Shown: one piece after another, positions 56,107 through 64,000 of the stretch | Layout: every line of letters begins with the position of its first letter | How positions within the stretch are numbered: the first letter of the stretch is position 1 | Assembly (NCBI RefSeq): GCF_014201655.1 | Contig: NZ_JACHEX010000003.1 | Coordinates: 186,001 to 250,000, forward strand | Origin: Thermosipho japonicus | GTDB lineage: Bacteria > Thermotogota > Thermotogae > Thermotogales > Fervidobacteriaceae | Direction: 5' to 3' | Length of the DNA: 64,000 bases | The notes under the pieces: model-generated | The model's database searches: none | What the model saw: the letters and a program-made list of their open reading frames with translations, nothing else | What the model was told of the DNA's origin: nothing | Translations under genes and position numbers: made by a program

Positions 56107-57640
56107 TGGATATGTTGATGAACCCGCTGTTTTAGGAGTGCCACCATATCTGAGTACATATGCCCGCTATATAGCGGGCACGTTAATTTTTAAAGGTTTT
56201 GAAGTTAAATATACCACCATTGATGAAGTTAGAAAGAAAAATTTATTTTCTTCATTTAATAATTTTGATGTAATGGTGATTTTGTCTTCGATAACTGTTC
56301 CAGGAAAATACATAGGTGGAACTCCTATTAGCATTGATGAGATAAAAAAGATATTTTCATCTAACAAAAAGCCATTTAGAATTCTTACCGGTGCAACTGT
56401 TAATTTTATAAATGATCCAGACGAAGTATACGCAGATGATCTGGCTATTGATTTTTTAAAATATGCATTTGAAAAAGTTGACTATGAGATAATAAGAAAT
56501 GTATCTCTTCTTGGGGCGGAAATAGTAAAAATGCACCCACGTTTTCCAGATATTATTTGTGAAATAGAAGTTTCACTTGGCTGTGAAAGAAAAACTTATT
56601 GTACATTTTGCAGTGAACCTATTTTGCATCCAAAATTTATTTCAAGACCTGTAAAAGACATTATTGACGAGATTGAGAAACTTTACAAAAATGGTGTAAA
56701 AGCTTTTAGGCTTGGAAGAAGTGCAAATATACTTGCATATGGATTTGATAAAAATTCAAACAAACTTAATGTTTCATTAATAAAAGAGTTGTACAATGGT
56801 ATAAGAAATGTAGCACCAAAATTAGAAGTTTTGCATACTGATAATGCAAACCCTGCTTTTATTGCACAACACTTTCCAGATAGTGCAAAAGCGATAGAAA
56901 TAATTGTCGAAAATAATACAGAAGGAGACATTTTTTCTTTTGGAGTTGAAAGTTTTGATGAAGTTGTTAGAAAAAAGAACAACATTCAGGGAACAGTGGA
57001 AGATATAGATTTTGCGATAAAGTTAGTAAATGAAATAGGTGGAATTAGAATAAATGGTATTCCAAAGCTTCTTCCAGGATTAAACTTTATATTTGGTCTT
57101 GCCGGAGAGACAAAAAAATCATATGAAATTCTATACCAAAAACTAAAGTATTACCTAGAAAATAATATCCTTTTGAGGCGTATAAATTTAAGACAGCTTA
57201 TGATTGTACCCAATACACCTTTGTGGTATTACAATCAGAGAAAAAGATTAAAAGTTAATAAGGCATTATTTAAACACTATAAATATCTTATTAGAAATGA
57301 AATAGATAAGGAAATGATAAAAAAAGTATTTCCTAAAGGTTCGATAGTTAAGGGAGTTATACCCGAGTTTGTGGAAGGAAATATAACTTTTGGAAGGCCA
57401 CTTGGAACCTATCCGATTTTAGTTGGAGTTATTGGAAAATTTGATAAAAAATCTGACATATATATTGTTGATCATGGCATGCGCTCTATAACAGGTATTG
57501 TTCTTGGAAAAAAAGTAGCTGAATATAGTATTGGCGAACTTGCAAAGATTCCTGGAATTTCTAAAAGTAAAGCTGAGAAGTTAAAGAAAAAGTATCCATC
57601 TATTGCCTTAAATGAAATTTTGGAGGTGGATTTAGATTAA
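56084..57640 (+). CDS. Radical SAM protein with C-terminal helix-hairpin-helix
   Basis: A 518-residue radical SAM protein. The N-terminal 150 residues resemble a cobalamin-binding-like domain without the DxHxxG motif. The cluster site is C167-x5-C173-x2-C176 (GCERKTYCTFC), longer than the canonical CX3CX2C. The radical SAM barrel follows, then a TRAM-like segment and a C-terminal helix-hairpin-helix (LAKIPGISKSKAEKLKKKYPSI) that suggests nucleic acid contact. The substrate is unknown. A 20-base perfect palindrome lies at 56161-56180 near the 5' end. Confidence 0.87.
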   Translation: MKSAIIIDGYVDEPAVLGVPPYLSTYARYIAGTLIFKGFEVKYTTIDEVRKKNLFSSFNNFDVMVILSSITVPGKYIGGTPISIDEIKKIFSSNKKPFRILTGATVNFINDPDEVYADDLAIDFLKYAFEKVDYEIIRNVSLLGAEIVKMHPRFPDIICEIEVSLGCERKTYCTFCSEPILHPKFISRPVKDIIDEIEKLYKNGVKAFRLGRSANILAYGFDKNSNKLNVSLIKELYNGIRNVAPKLEVLHTDNANPAFIAQHFPDSAKAIEIIVENNTEGDIFSFGVESFDEVVRKKNNIQGTVEDIDFAIKLVNEIGGIRINGIPKLLPGLNFIFGLAGETKKSYEILYQKLKYYLENNILLRRINLRQLMIVPNTPLWYYNQRKRLKVNKALFKHYKYLIRNEIDKEMIKKVFPKGSIVKGVIPEFVEGNITFGRPLGTYPILVGVIGKFDKKSDIYIVDHGMRSITGIVLGKKVAEYSIGELAKIPGISKSKAEKLKKKYPSIALNEILEVDLD

Positions 57641-58607
57641 AAAATTTCTTTCTAACTATTTCGATCTTATTACTTCAAAAATAGTTCTTGAAACTACTGT
57701 TGAAGTTTTGAAAGAAAATAAAATTGAATCTTTTTTTGAAAAATTAATGATAAAGACACGTCCTCACCTAAAATTTGATGGATGGTCAGTTATTGAATAT
57801 GACGAAATTAACGGACCTTCTTTTATTTCTTTGTCAAGAAAATACGGAAAATATGATTTAGAAAGTATAGAAAGAAAAATTGCAAACTCACAAAGTACGC
57901 TTTTTGATACGGTTTTAAAGACTCGCAATTGGAAGTATATAGCAGATCCATTAAAATTAAACATTTGGATGCCAGGTTCGAGAATACGTTCATGGATAGG
58001 TGTCCCTCTAATGTTTGATAACGAAGTTTTTGGAGTATTAAATATAGATTATTTTAAGCCAAAGAGGTTAACTTTCAAAGATAAATTATTCTTAAACAGC
58101 TTTCAAAAAAATTTTGCTATATACGCCTCTAACTTTAAAGAACTTAAATCACTGTTTTTGCAAAAATACATTGATCATCTTACAGGATTAAAAAATAGAC
58201 ATTTTATTGAAGAATATTTTGAAAAGAACAATAGAGATAGAATTGCTATAATTTTTTGTGATTTAAATAAGTTTAAAGCGGTAAACGATACATACGGACA
58301 TAGAATAGGTGACGAAGTAATAAAGATAGTAGCACGAAGGCTTAGAAATATATTAAAATCAACGGATGAAGTTGTAAGGTACGGTGGAGACGAATTCATA
58401 GTTTTAACAAAAAACATCGAAAATGTGGAAACTATTAAATTACGTATTAAAAATGCTATTAAAAAATATGATATAATTATTGAAGGAAAGAAAATAAAGC
58501 TTGGTATATCATGCGGGCATGCAATTTATCCGGATGAAAGTACGGACTTTTGGGAGATAATGCACCTTGCTGATCTAAGGATGTATTCAGAAAAGGGAGA
58601 AAGATAA
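57636..58607 (+). CDS. GAF-GGDEF diguanylate cyclase with probable ATT start
   Basis: A GGDEF protein of 323 residues if read from ATT 57636-57638. That codon lies seven bases after GGAGGTG and directly after an in-frame TAG, and overlaps the radical SAM stop (ATTAA). The other candidate, TTG 57708, has no ribosome site and removes 24 residues that read well as protein. A GAF-like domain (about 30-165) precedes the GGDEF domain with an intact active site (RYGGDEF, about residues 247-252) and metal motif FCDLNKFKAVND. No RxxD inhibitory site precedes it (KSTD). Cytoplasmic. Confidence 0.85.
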   Translation: MKKFLSNYFDLITSKIVLETTVEVLKENKIESFFEKLMIKTRPHLKFDGWSVIEYDEINGPSFISLSRKYGKYDLESIERKIANSQSTLFDTVLKTRNWKYIADPLKLNIWMPGSRIRSWIGVPLMFDNEVFGVLNIDYFKPKRLTFKDKLFLNSFQKNFAIYASNFKELKSLFLQKYIDHLTGLKNRHFIEEYFEKNNRDRIAIIFCDLNKFKAVNDTYGHRIGDEVIKIVARRLRNILKSTDEVVRYGGDEFIVLTKNIENVETIKLRIKNAIKKYDIIIEGKKIKLGISCGHAIYPDESTDFWEIMHLADLRMYSEKGER

Positions 58608-58608
58608 T

Positions 58609-59847
58609 GTGAAAATACTTTTCAATTTAATAAACTTGATTCCAAATTTTGGAATCCATTCCCTTCAGGTTGCGTTTTTGGCATCTGAAATTGCTAAAAG
58701 TCTTAATCTAGATCCAAAAAAAGCCTTTCTTTCAGGATATCTACATGATATTGGCGTTCTTATTCCACATGAAAACTTTGTTTTAGATGATATTAATGCA
58801 ACATACCTAATAAACCATGATATTCCAAGCGGAAATGAATTAACCAGGATGCATACGGTTATAGGCAGTTTTATTGTTAATCAATTTGAATTTTTAAGAG
58901 ATATCTCTGAAATTATTTTAAAGCATCATGCACTTCCAAAATTTTTAGATGAAAAATCTGAAAATGATATTTATGCTAATATACTTTCTATTTCTGAGGA
59001 GATATCAAAGTATCATTTTATAAATGAGGATATAGATTATGATGACTTATTCTTTCCAATTTTATCAATAAAAAATAGATTTTTTGATTTTATATTTAAA
59101 GCAACGATTGATATATTAAGACGTGAGTTTTTGATATGGGTTTTAGATGATATTAAACATGGAATAATAAATAGAAAAATGTTGCTAGATTATTTGCTTG
59201 GAGATGATTTAAGGCTAAAAAATGAAAATTTGGTTGATGAAGGTATTCTTGTTTCGTTCATTGTTGATGCAAAGAGTAAATTTACAAAGGATCATTCATG
59301 GCGTGTTGCAACAGTTGCAAGGGATATGGCAAAAACGGCAAAACTTGACCAAGATAAATTGTTTATAGCAGGTCTTTATCATGATGTAGGAAAAATAACT
59401 ACTCCTTTTAAGATTTTAGAAAAAAAGGGAAAATTAACTGATGATGAGATAAGAATAATGAAAAAGCATGTTTATTATTCCTATATTGTTTTGAATGATT
59501 ATAAAGATGAACCGTGGTTTTATCCTGCTGTAAGGCATCAAGAAAGAATTGATGGTAGTGGTTATCCGTTTAAATTAAAAGGAAACGAGATGAGCTTTGA
59601 AGACAAGATTTTACAAGTTGCAGATTATTTTTCAGCACTTTTAGAGGATAGGCCATATCGAGAAGGATTTGAAAAAGAAAAGGCATTTGAAATAACCTAT
59701 GATACAGCTAAAAAAGGAATATTAGATATGCAAGCAGTAGAAGTTCTCAATGAGACATTGAAGAAAGAAGTAGATTATAGAAATATATCTTATATTTCCA
59801 AGATTCAAGAAAATATCGATCTATTTGTAAATGGTTTATTACAATAA
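58609..59847 (+). CDS. Tandem HD domain protein with HD-GYP C-terminus
   Basis: A 412-residue cytoplasmic protein carrying two HD domains. The first (about 17-130) has HSLQVAFLASEI and LHDIGVL; the second (about 220-400) has FTKDHSWRVATVA, YHDVGKI and the HD-GYP signature HQERIDGSGYP with DYFSALLEDRPYRE. It may hydrolyse c-di-GMP and pairs with the GGDEF gene immediately upstream (2-base spacing). Start GTG 58609. Confidence 0.85.
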   Translation: MKILFNLINLIPNFGIHSLQVAFLASEIAKSLNLDPKKAFLSGYLHDIGVLIPHENFVLDDINATYLINHDIPSGNELTRMHTVIGSFIVNQFEFLRDISEIILKHHALPKFLDEKSENDIYANILSISEEISKYHFINEDIDYDDLFFPILSIKNRFFDFIFKATIDILRREFLIWVLDDIKHGIINRKMLLDYLLGDDLRLKNENLVDEGILVSFIVDAKSKFTKDHSWRVATVARDMAKTAKLDQDKLFIAGLYHDVGKITTPFKILEKKGKLTDDEIRIMKKHVYYSYIVLNDYKDEPWFYPAVRHQERIDGSGYPFKLKGNEMSFEDKILQVADYFSALLEDRPYREGFEKEKAFEITYDTAKKGILDMQAVEVLNETLKKEVDYRNISYISKIQENIDLFVNGLLQ

Positions 59848-59864
59848 ACCTAAGGAGTGTATTT

Positions 59865-60335
59865 ATGAGGTTTCTAGTGATTTCTGACCTTCATATTCCA
59901 ACCAGAAACTTTCAAATTCATCCAAAAATTGTGGAAATTGCAAAAGAATGTGATGGTATTTTTGCGTTGGGAGATTTTGTGGATCTCAATACTGTTTTAC
60001 TTCTGCAAAGTTTGAATAGAAATTTCCATGGTGTATTTGGAAATATGGATGAATACGATGTGAGAGATTATCTACCTGCTCAAAAGGTTGTAAAAATTGG
60101 AAAATTTACGATAGGTTTGACCCATGGAAGCGGTTCTCACATAAGAATTCCAGAAAGGATTGTAAATTGGTTCGATAAAGATGTGAATGTTATATTATAT
60201 GGGCATAGTCATGTACCTGATGATAGAGTATACCGTGGAAAGCGTTTCATAAATCCAGGGACAGCTATGGAAACATACGGTATAATGGAAATAAATGGTG
60301 ATACACTAAAATTTGAAGTATTCAAGGAGGAGTAG
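59865..60335 (+). CDS. YfcE/MJ0936-type phosphodiesterase
   Basis: A 156-residue calcineurin-like phosphoesterase with SDLHIPTRN (about 7-15), GDFVD, GNMDE, THGSG and YGHSHVPD metal-binding motifs. The family cleaves cyclic nucleotides or other phosphodiesters; the natural substrate is unknown. A clear AGGAG site precedes the ATG, and mgtA follows after two bases. Confidence 0.9.
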   Translation: MRFLVISDLHIPTRNFQIHPKIVEIAKECDGIFALGDFVDLNTVLLLQSLNRNFHGVFGNMDEYDVRDYLPAQKVVKIGKFTIGLTHGSGSHIRIPERIVNWFDKDVNVILYGHSHVPDDRVYRGKRFINPGTAMETYGIMEINGDTLKFEVFKEE

Positions 60336-60337
60336 AG

Positions 60338-61705
60338 ATGGTAGGTTACGAAATTTATATCCGCTCTTTTTATGATTATAACAACGATGGAACAGGTGAC
60401 TTTAAAGGCCTTTCTAATGCTGTTTCTTATCTCAAAGATTTGGGTGTTGATCTTGTCTGGATAATGCCTCATTTTAAAGCTCCAAGTTACCATGGATATG
60501 ATATCATAGATTTCTTTGATACAACACCTTCATATGGAACGATTGAAGACTTTAAAGAAATGGTTGAAAAACTTCACGAGGCTGGAATAAAAATTGCAAT
60601 TGATCTTCCTTTAAATCACGTATCATCGAGGCATCCATGGTTTAAAGCTGCCGTTTCTGGTGATAAAGAATATGAAGATTTCTTTTTATGGGCAGATGAT
60701 GGAGTAGACTTAAATGAGAAAAGGCCTTGGGATAATGAAGTTATCTGGCATCCATATAACGGTAGATGGTATTATGGTGTTTTTGGGGGTTCATCTCCAG
60801 ACTTAAATTATGAAAACGAAAAAGTTGTTGAAAAAGCACTTGAAATAGTTGAATTTTGGCTAAATATGGGTATAGATGGGTTTAGATTCGATGCTGCAAA
60901 ACATATTTATGATTACGATCTTCAACAAAAGAAATTTAATTACAATCATGAAAAAAATATCCAATTTTGGAAAAAGGTTATGGATAAGGCAAGAAGTATA
61001 AAGAGTGATGTTTTTGCAGTAACTGAGGTGTGGGATGCACCTGAAATAGTTGCTGAATATGCAAAAACAATTGGATGCTCCTTTAATTTTTATTTTACAG
61101 AAGCATTGAGAGAATCAATTAACAATGGAAATACCTATAAAATATGGGATTGTTTTTCAAGAACATTGACCGATGATAGAGGACTTTACATTCCTTCAAA
61201 TTTTTCCAGTAACCATGATATGACAAGGCTTGCTTCAAGTCTTCAATCTGAAGAACAAAGAAAGGTATTTTTTGCAATGCTCCTTACAACGCCAGGTATT
61301 CCATTTATTTTCTATGGTGATGAGCTTGGAATGAAGGGAGTGTATGATCCTTACTTTACTGAGAGTGTGATTGAGCCATTCCCTTGGTATTCTTCATTAT
61401 CTGGCGATGGTCAAACCCTTTGGAAATCTATAGGTTATAACCATGCATTTACTGGTATTTCTGTTGAAGAACAATCTCAAAGAGAAGACAGTCTGTTAAA
61501 TACTGTAAAAAGATGGATAAGGTTTAGAAAAGAGAATGAGTGGATGACAAATTCGTGGATTGTTGATTTGAGAACAAGTGAATTTGTAGTTGGTTATACA
61601 GTAACAAATGGAGAAAAATCACTTAGAATATATCATAATATTTCTGGACATAAAGAGGAATTTGAGGGAATAAAGTTAAAACCGTTTGAATCGAAGGTGT
61701 TATAG
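60338..61705 (+). CDS. mgtA: 4-alpha-glucanotransferase (GH13, MgtA-like)
   Basis: A 455-residue GH13 enzyme that matches the recalled Thermotoga maritima MgtA along its length (VGYEIYIRSFYDYNNDGTGDF, FRFDAAKH, FTGISVEEQ, RFRKENEW). It disproportionates maltodextrins by transferring maltosyl or longer units. Catalytic residues: Asp near 186 (FRFDAAKH), Glu near 230 (VTEVWD), Asp near 293 (SNHDM). No signal peptide, so it acts in the cytoplasm. It lies between the phosphodiesterase and mutL. Confidence 0.9.
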   Translation: MVGYEIYIRSFYDYNNDGTGDFKGLSNAVSYLKDLGVDLVWIMPHFKAPSYHGYDIIDFFDTTPSYGTIEDFKEMVEKLHEAGIKIAIDLPLNHVSSRHPWFKAAVSGDKEYEDFFLWADDGVDLNEKRPWDNEVIWHPYNGRWYYGVFGGSSPDLNYENEKVVEKALEIVEFWLNMGIDGFRFDAAKHIYDYDLQQKKFNYNHEKNIQFWKKVMDKARSIKSDVFAVTEVWDAPEIVAEYAKTIGCSFNFYFTEALRESINNGNTYKIWDCFSRTLTDDRGLYIPSNFSSNHDMTRLASSLQSEEQRKVFFAMLLTTPGIPFIFYGDELGMKGVYDPYFTESVIEPFPWYSSLSGDGQTLWKSIGYNHAFTGISVEEQSQREDSLLNTVKRWIRFRKENEWMTNSWIVDLRTSEFVVGYTVTNGEKSLRIYHNISGHKEEFEGIKLKPFESKVL

Positions 61706-61706
61706 A

Positions 61707-63413
61707 ATGGGAAAGATAAAGAAACTTCCCGAGCAAGTAATTGGAAAGATTGCAGCTGGAGAAGTAGTTGCAGGACCTTATTCAGTAGTAAAAGAACTTG
61801 TTGAAAATTCACTTGATGCAGGTGCTACAAAAGTTGAGATAGAGATAAAAAGCGGTGGAAAAAGTTATATAAAAGTGAAAGATAACGGAGAAGGTATGGA
61901 ACGTGAAGACCTTCTCCTTTCTGTATATGAACATACAACAAGTAAGATAAATGATTTTGATGATATATATAACTTATCTTCCTTTGGATTTAGAGGAGAA
62001 GCTCTCGCATCAATTGCAAAGGTAAGTAGAATAGTTATTACTTCAAATAATGGAAGTGAGTCTCATAGACTTGAGGCAATAGGTGGAAAGATTAAATCAA
62101 TTAGTGAATATCCACTTGTTGATAAAGGAACAATAGTAGAGGTATACGATTTATTTTTTAATGTTCCTGCAAGACGTAAATTTTTGAAATCTGATACCAC
62201 AGAAAAAAGGTATGTAGTAGAATACGTAGAAAAATTTTTACTTTCAAATCCAAATGTTGAATTCATTTTTAAGGTAGATAATGAGATTGTTTACAATGCA
62301 GGTGCTTCAAATCTTGAAGAAAGATTCAGGCTTATATTTCCAGAGGTTAAGGAGTATACGTTAATAAACGGAAAGTATGTTGAAGGAATAATTTCATCTC
62401 CTAATTATCATAGAAAAAATAGGACAGGACAGATCTTTTTTGTACAAAAAAGATTTGTTATGGATAAAATGCTCTATTACATTTTTGAAAATGGATATGG
62501 TGAAGCACTTGTTGATCATCCATACGGTGTTTTATTTATTAACGTACCATCAAAACTGGTTGATGTTAATGTTCATCCACAAAAATTGGAGGTAAAATTT
62601 TCAAATCCAAATATTATATATTCAGATATAACAAGAACGGTAAGAGAGGCATTAAAAAAATTTGTTTCAAAACAAATATTTGTTAAGCCTATAAATGAGA
62701 AACTAACAAAATCAGAGGTTAGTAATTTTGAGACAAAAAATGTGAGTTTTTCTAATGACAGTTTTCAAGATAAATTCAATAGTGTGTTTAAAGAAAATAT
62801 AAATAGTGTAGATTATTCTAAAAATATGTTATTTGATATATCAGAAAAGAATTTAGAAGTAAAAAAGGATGTAGTCATTTTAAAAAAGAGGTATGTTTTA
62901 TTTGAAATGGAAGATGGAATATATATAATGGATTTTCATGCAGCCCACGAAAGGGTTATTTACGAGCAAATCTTGGAAAAATTAAAAGTAGGGATTGAAA
63001 AGGTTGATTTAATTATTCCTATCGAAATAAGAGTTGGAAAAAGTTTAAAGCAAATTGTTATAGAAAAACTTGATGAACTTAAAGAAAATGGTTTTGAAAT
63101 AAAAGTTGAAGAAGAATCAATCAAAATTACATCAATACCATCGTTTTTAAAACCCTCCGAAGTTGAAGATGTGTTTAAGGAAATTATAGATGAATATAGA
63201 ATACCTTCGATGGGAACAAAAAATATGAAGCATATAATAGCTGATAAAGCATGTAAGTCTGCTGTTAGAACAGGGTATGATATTAGTGAGGATGAGGCAA
63301 AAAAGCTAATTGAAGAAGTTTTTAAAAGAAATTTGACAACTTGTCCACATGGAAGGCCTTTGTTTTTAAAGCTTACCTTTAATGAGATTGATAAATATTT
63401 TGATAGAACGTAA
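61707..63413 (+). CDS. mutL: DNA mismatch repair protein MutL
   Basis: A 568-residue MutL. The N-terminal GHKL ATPase has KIAAGEVV, ELVENSLDAGA, DNGEGM and GFRGEALASI; the C-terminal dimer/endonuclease domain has DFHAAHER (DQHA-like) and CPHGRP, so it is an incising type. Start ATG 61707 is chosen with AAGGTG upstream, after the mgtA stop; the frame opens seven codons earlier. It is the last gene of the operon, before a strong terminator. Confidence 0.95.
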   Translation: MGKIKKLPEQVIGKIAAGEVVAGPYSVVKELVENSLDAGATKVEIEIKSGGKSYIKVKDNGEGMEREDLLLSVYEHTTSKINDFDDIYNLSSFGFRGEALASIAKVSRIVITSNNGSESHRLEAIGGKIKSISEYPLVDKGTIVEVYDLFFNVPARRKFLKSDTTEKRYVVEYVEKFLLSNPNVEFIFKVDNEIVYNAGASNLEERFRLIFPEVKEYTLINGKYVEGIISSPNYHRKNRTGQIFFVQKRFVMDKMLYYIFENGYGEALVDHPYGVLFINVPSKLVDVNVHPQKLEVKFSNPNIIYSDITRTVREALKKFVSKQIFVKPINEKLTKSEVSNFETKNVSFSNDSFQDKFNSVFKENINSVDYSKNMLFDISEKNLEVKKDVVILKKRYVLFEMEDGIYIMDFHAAHERVIYEQILEKLKVGIEKVDLIIPIEIRVGKSLKQIVIEKLDELKENGFEIKVEEESIKITSIPSFLKPSEVEDVFKEIIDEYRIPSMGTKNMKHIIADKACKSAVRTGYDISEDEAKKLIEEVFKRNLTTCPHGRPLFLKLTFNEIDKYFDRT

Positions 63414-63446
63414 AAAAAATGGCTCGGTTTTCCGAGCCATTTTTTA
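63412..63446. terminator. Bidirectional terminator between mutL and the chemoreceptor
   Basis: A perfect 9-bp stem ATGGCTCGG/CCGAGCCAT (63419-63427 with 63432-63440) is flanked by A8 on one side and T6 on the other. It serves both convergent genes. Confidence 0.9.
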
Positions 63447-63449
63447 CAT

Positions 63450-64000
63450 TTATATTTTAATTTCATTGAAGTTATCTTGTATAGTCTGTATAAGGTTTAT
63501 GGTCTTTCTTACATTTTCAAATACTGATCCTAGTTCATCCAAGAACTTTTGAATTGTTGCACTAATTTCTTCTGCAGTTGCAGAACTTTCTTCAGATATT
63601 GCAAGGAGATTTTGTATACTTGTTGTTATATTTTCGAGTTTTTCTGTTTCAGAGTTTAAAGTTGAAACAAGAGTATTTAATTGAGAAGTAATATTGGAAA
63701 TAATTTCACTCGATTCTTTACTTTTTTGCGCACTACTTTCAAGTTCAGATGATTGATTTTTAAGTTCTTCATATCCCTTTGTAACACTTAAACTTAATTG
63801 AGAGATACCATTTGAGACAGTTGATAAAAATTGAGAGATTTTAACAGCAGATTCTTTACTTTCTTCTGCAAGTTTTCTTATTTCATCGGCAACTACGGCA
63901 AAACCTTTTCCTGCTTCTCCACTTCTTGCAGCTTCTATTGCTGCATTAAGTGCAAGCAAATTAGTTTGTTCGGCTATATTCATAACGGTATTTGCAATTT
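63450..64000 (-). CDS. Methyl-accepting chemotaxis protein, C-terminal part (partial)
   Basis: The C-terminal 183 residues of a chemoreceptor; the frame is open past the window edge ([25 protein letters not shown]). The signalling tip, [20 protein letters not shown] and the descending helix are present. There is no CheR-docking pentapeptide at the end (terminates ...NEIKI). The sensor and membrane parts are outside the window. Confidence 0.93.
   Translation of the reverse strand, partial: IANTVMNIAEQTNLLALNAAIEAARSGEAGKGFAVVADEIRKLAEESKESAVKISQFLSTVSNGISQLSLSVTKGYEELKNQSSELESSAQKSKESSEIISNITSQLNTLVSTLNSETEKLENITTSIQNLLAISEESSATAEEISATIQKFLDELGSVFENVRKTINLIQTIQDNFNEIKI

Noticed and set aside
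58638-58656. GATTCCAAA-T-TTTGGAATC palindrome inside the tandem-HD gene
   Set aside because: It is AT-rich with arms of nine bases, and a few such repeats are expected by chance in 64 kb; a one-base loop cannot form a good RNA hairpin.
62960-63466. 168-codon minus-strand frame opposite mutL
   Set aside because: It overlaps the conserved MutL C-terminal domain and lacks coding features.

Overview
The window is AT-rich (roughly 30% GC by eye), densely packed chromosomal DNA with long co-directional operons. Gene content points to the Thermotogales, most likely Thermosipho: an MgtA-type 4-alpha-glucanotransferase close to the Thermotoga maritima enzyme, a PhoU-like/PiT pair, IorAB, an archaeal-type mix of enzymes, FliR/FlhB, several chemoreceptors and envelope genes (LptB, OmpH) without a typical proteobacterial context. 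I see no rRNA, tRNA or CRISPR array. The genus assignment is inference.

Layout. 1-8.8 kb (minus): sbcC (runs off the window), sbcD, a PhoU-like DUF47 protein, a 951-residue lipoprotein alpha-amylase and two tandem PiT phosphate permeases, apparently read from one promoter at 8762-8790. 8.8-11.4 kb (minus): iorA-iorB. 11.7-19.7 kb (plus): an ion transporter, yqeH, pduL, then punA, a chemoreceptor, fliR and flhB. 19.7-29.9 kb (minus): one long housekeeping operon mrp-yaaR-surE-def-DEAD helicase-ompH-lptB-beta-propeller-DUF2344-response regulator-PP2C phosphatase-efp-yqhY-nusB, ending in an unnoticed pilin-like gene. 30-32.2 kb (plus): a small membrane protein and an ABC-F ATPase, tail to tail with a MATE exporter.

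33.5-36.8 kb is a compact regulon: divergent MATE and arsR promoters, arsR, a DUF318-type permease, a CPRC mini-thioredoxin and a CoA-disulfide-reductase-like flavoprotein. TTAGT/ACTAA elements lie inside or next to their promoters, so one ArsR-type repressor may control all of them. 36.9-43 kb is the least orderly part: a DMT transporter, a methyltransferase whose 5' end is out of frame at a G6 tract, a nucleotidyltransferase-like gene cut by one TAA inside its active-site motif, and a sensor HD-GYP gene sitting between two decayed direct copies of an unidentified element.

43-51.5 kb: a chemoreceptor (plus), pyrG-PHP-tsf (minus), and cinA-lacI-membrane protein-SRPBCC (plus) behind a near-perfect LacI/cre-like operator. 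After a repeat-rich 367-base gap, 51.8-63.4 kb is a single long plus-strand operon: UvrD-like helicase, DUF72, ECF sigma factor, membrane protein (possible anti-sigma), exported protein, radical SAM protein, GGDEF, tandem-HD protein, phosphodiesterase, mgtA, mutL. A partial chemoreceptor closes the window on the minus strand.

The most unusual signals are: several genes that seem to start at ATT behind good Shine-Dalgarno sites; the putative shared ArsR operator; two broken neighbouring genes beside decayed repeats; a MITE-like intergenic element; and strong hairpins buried in coding sequence.
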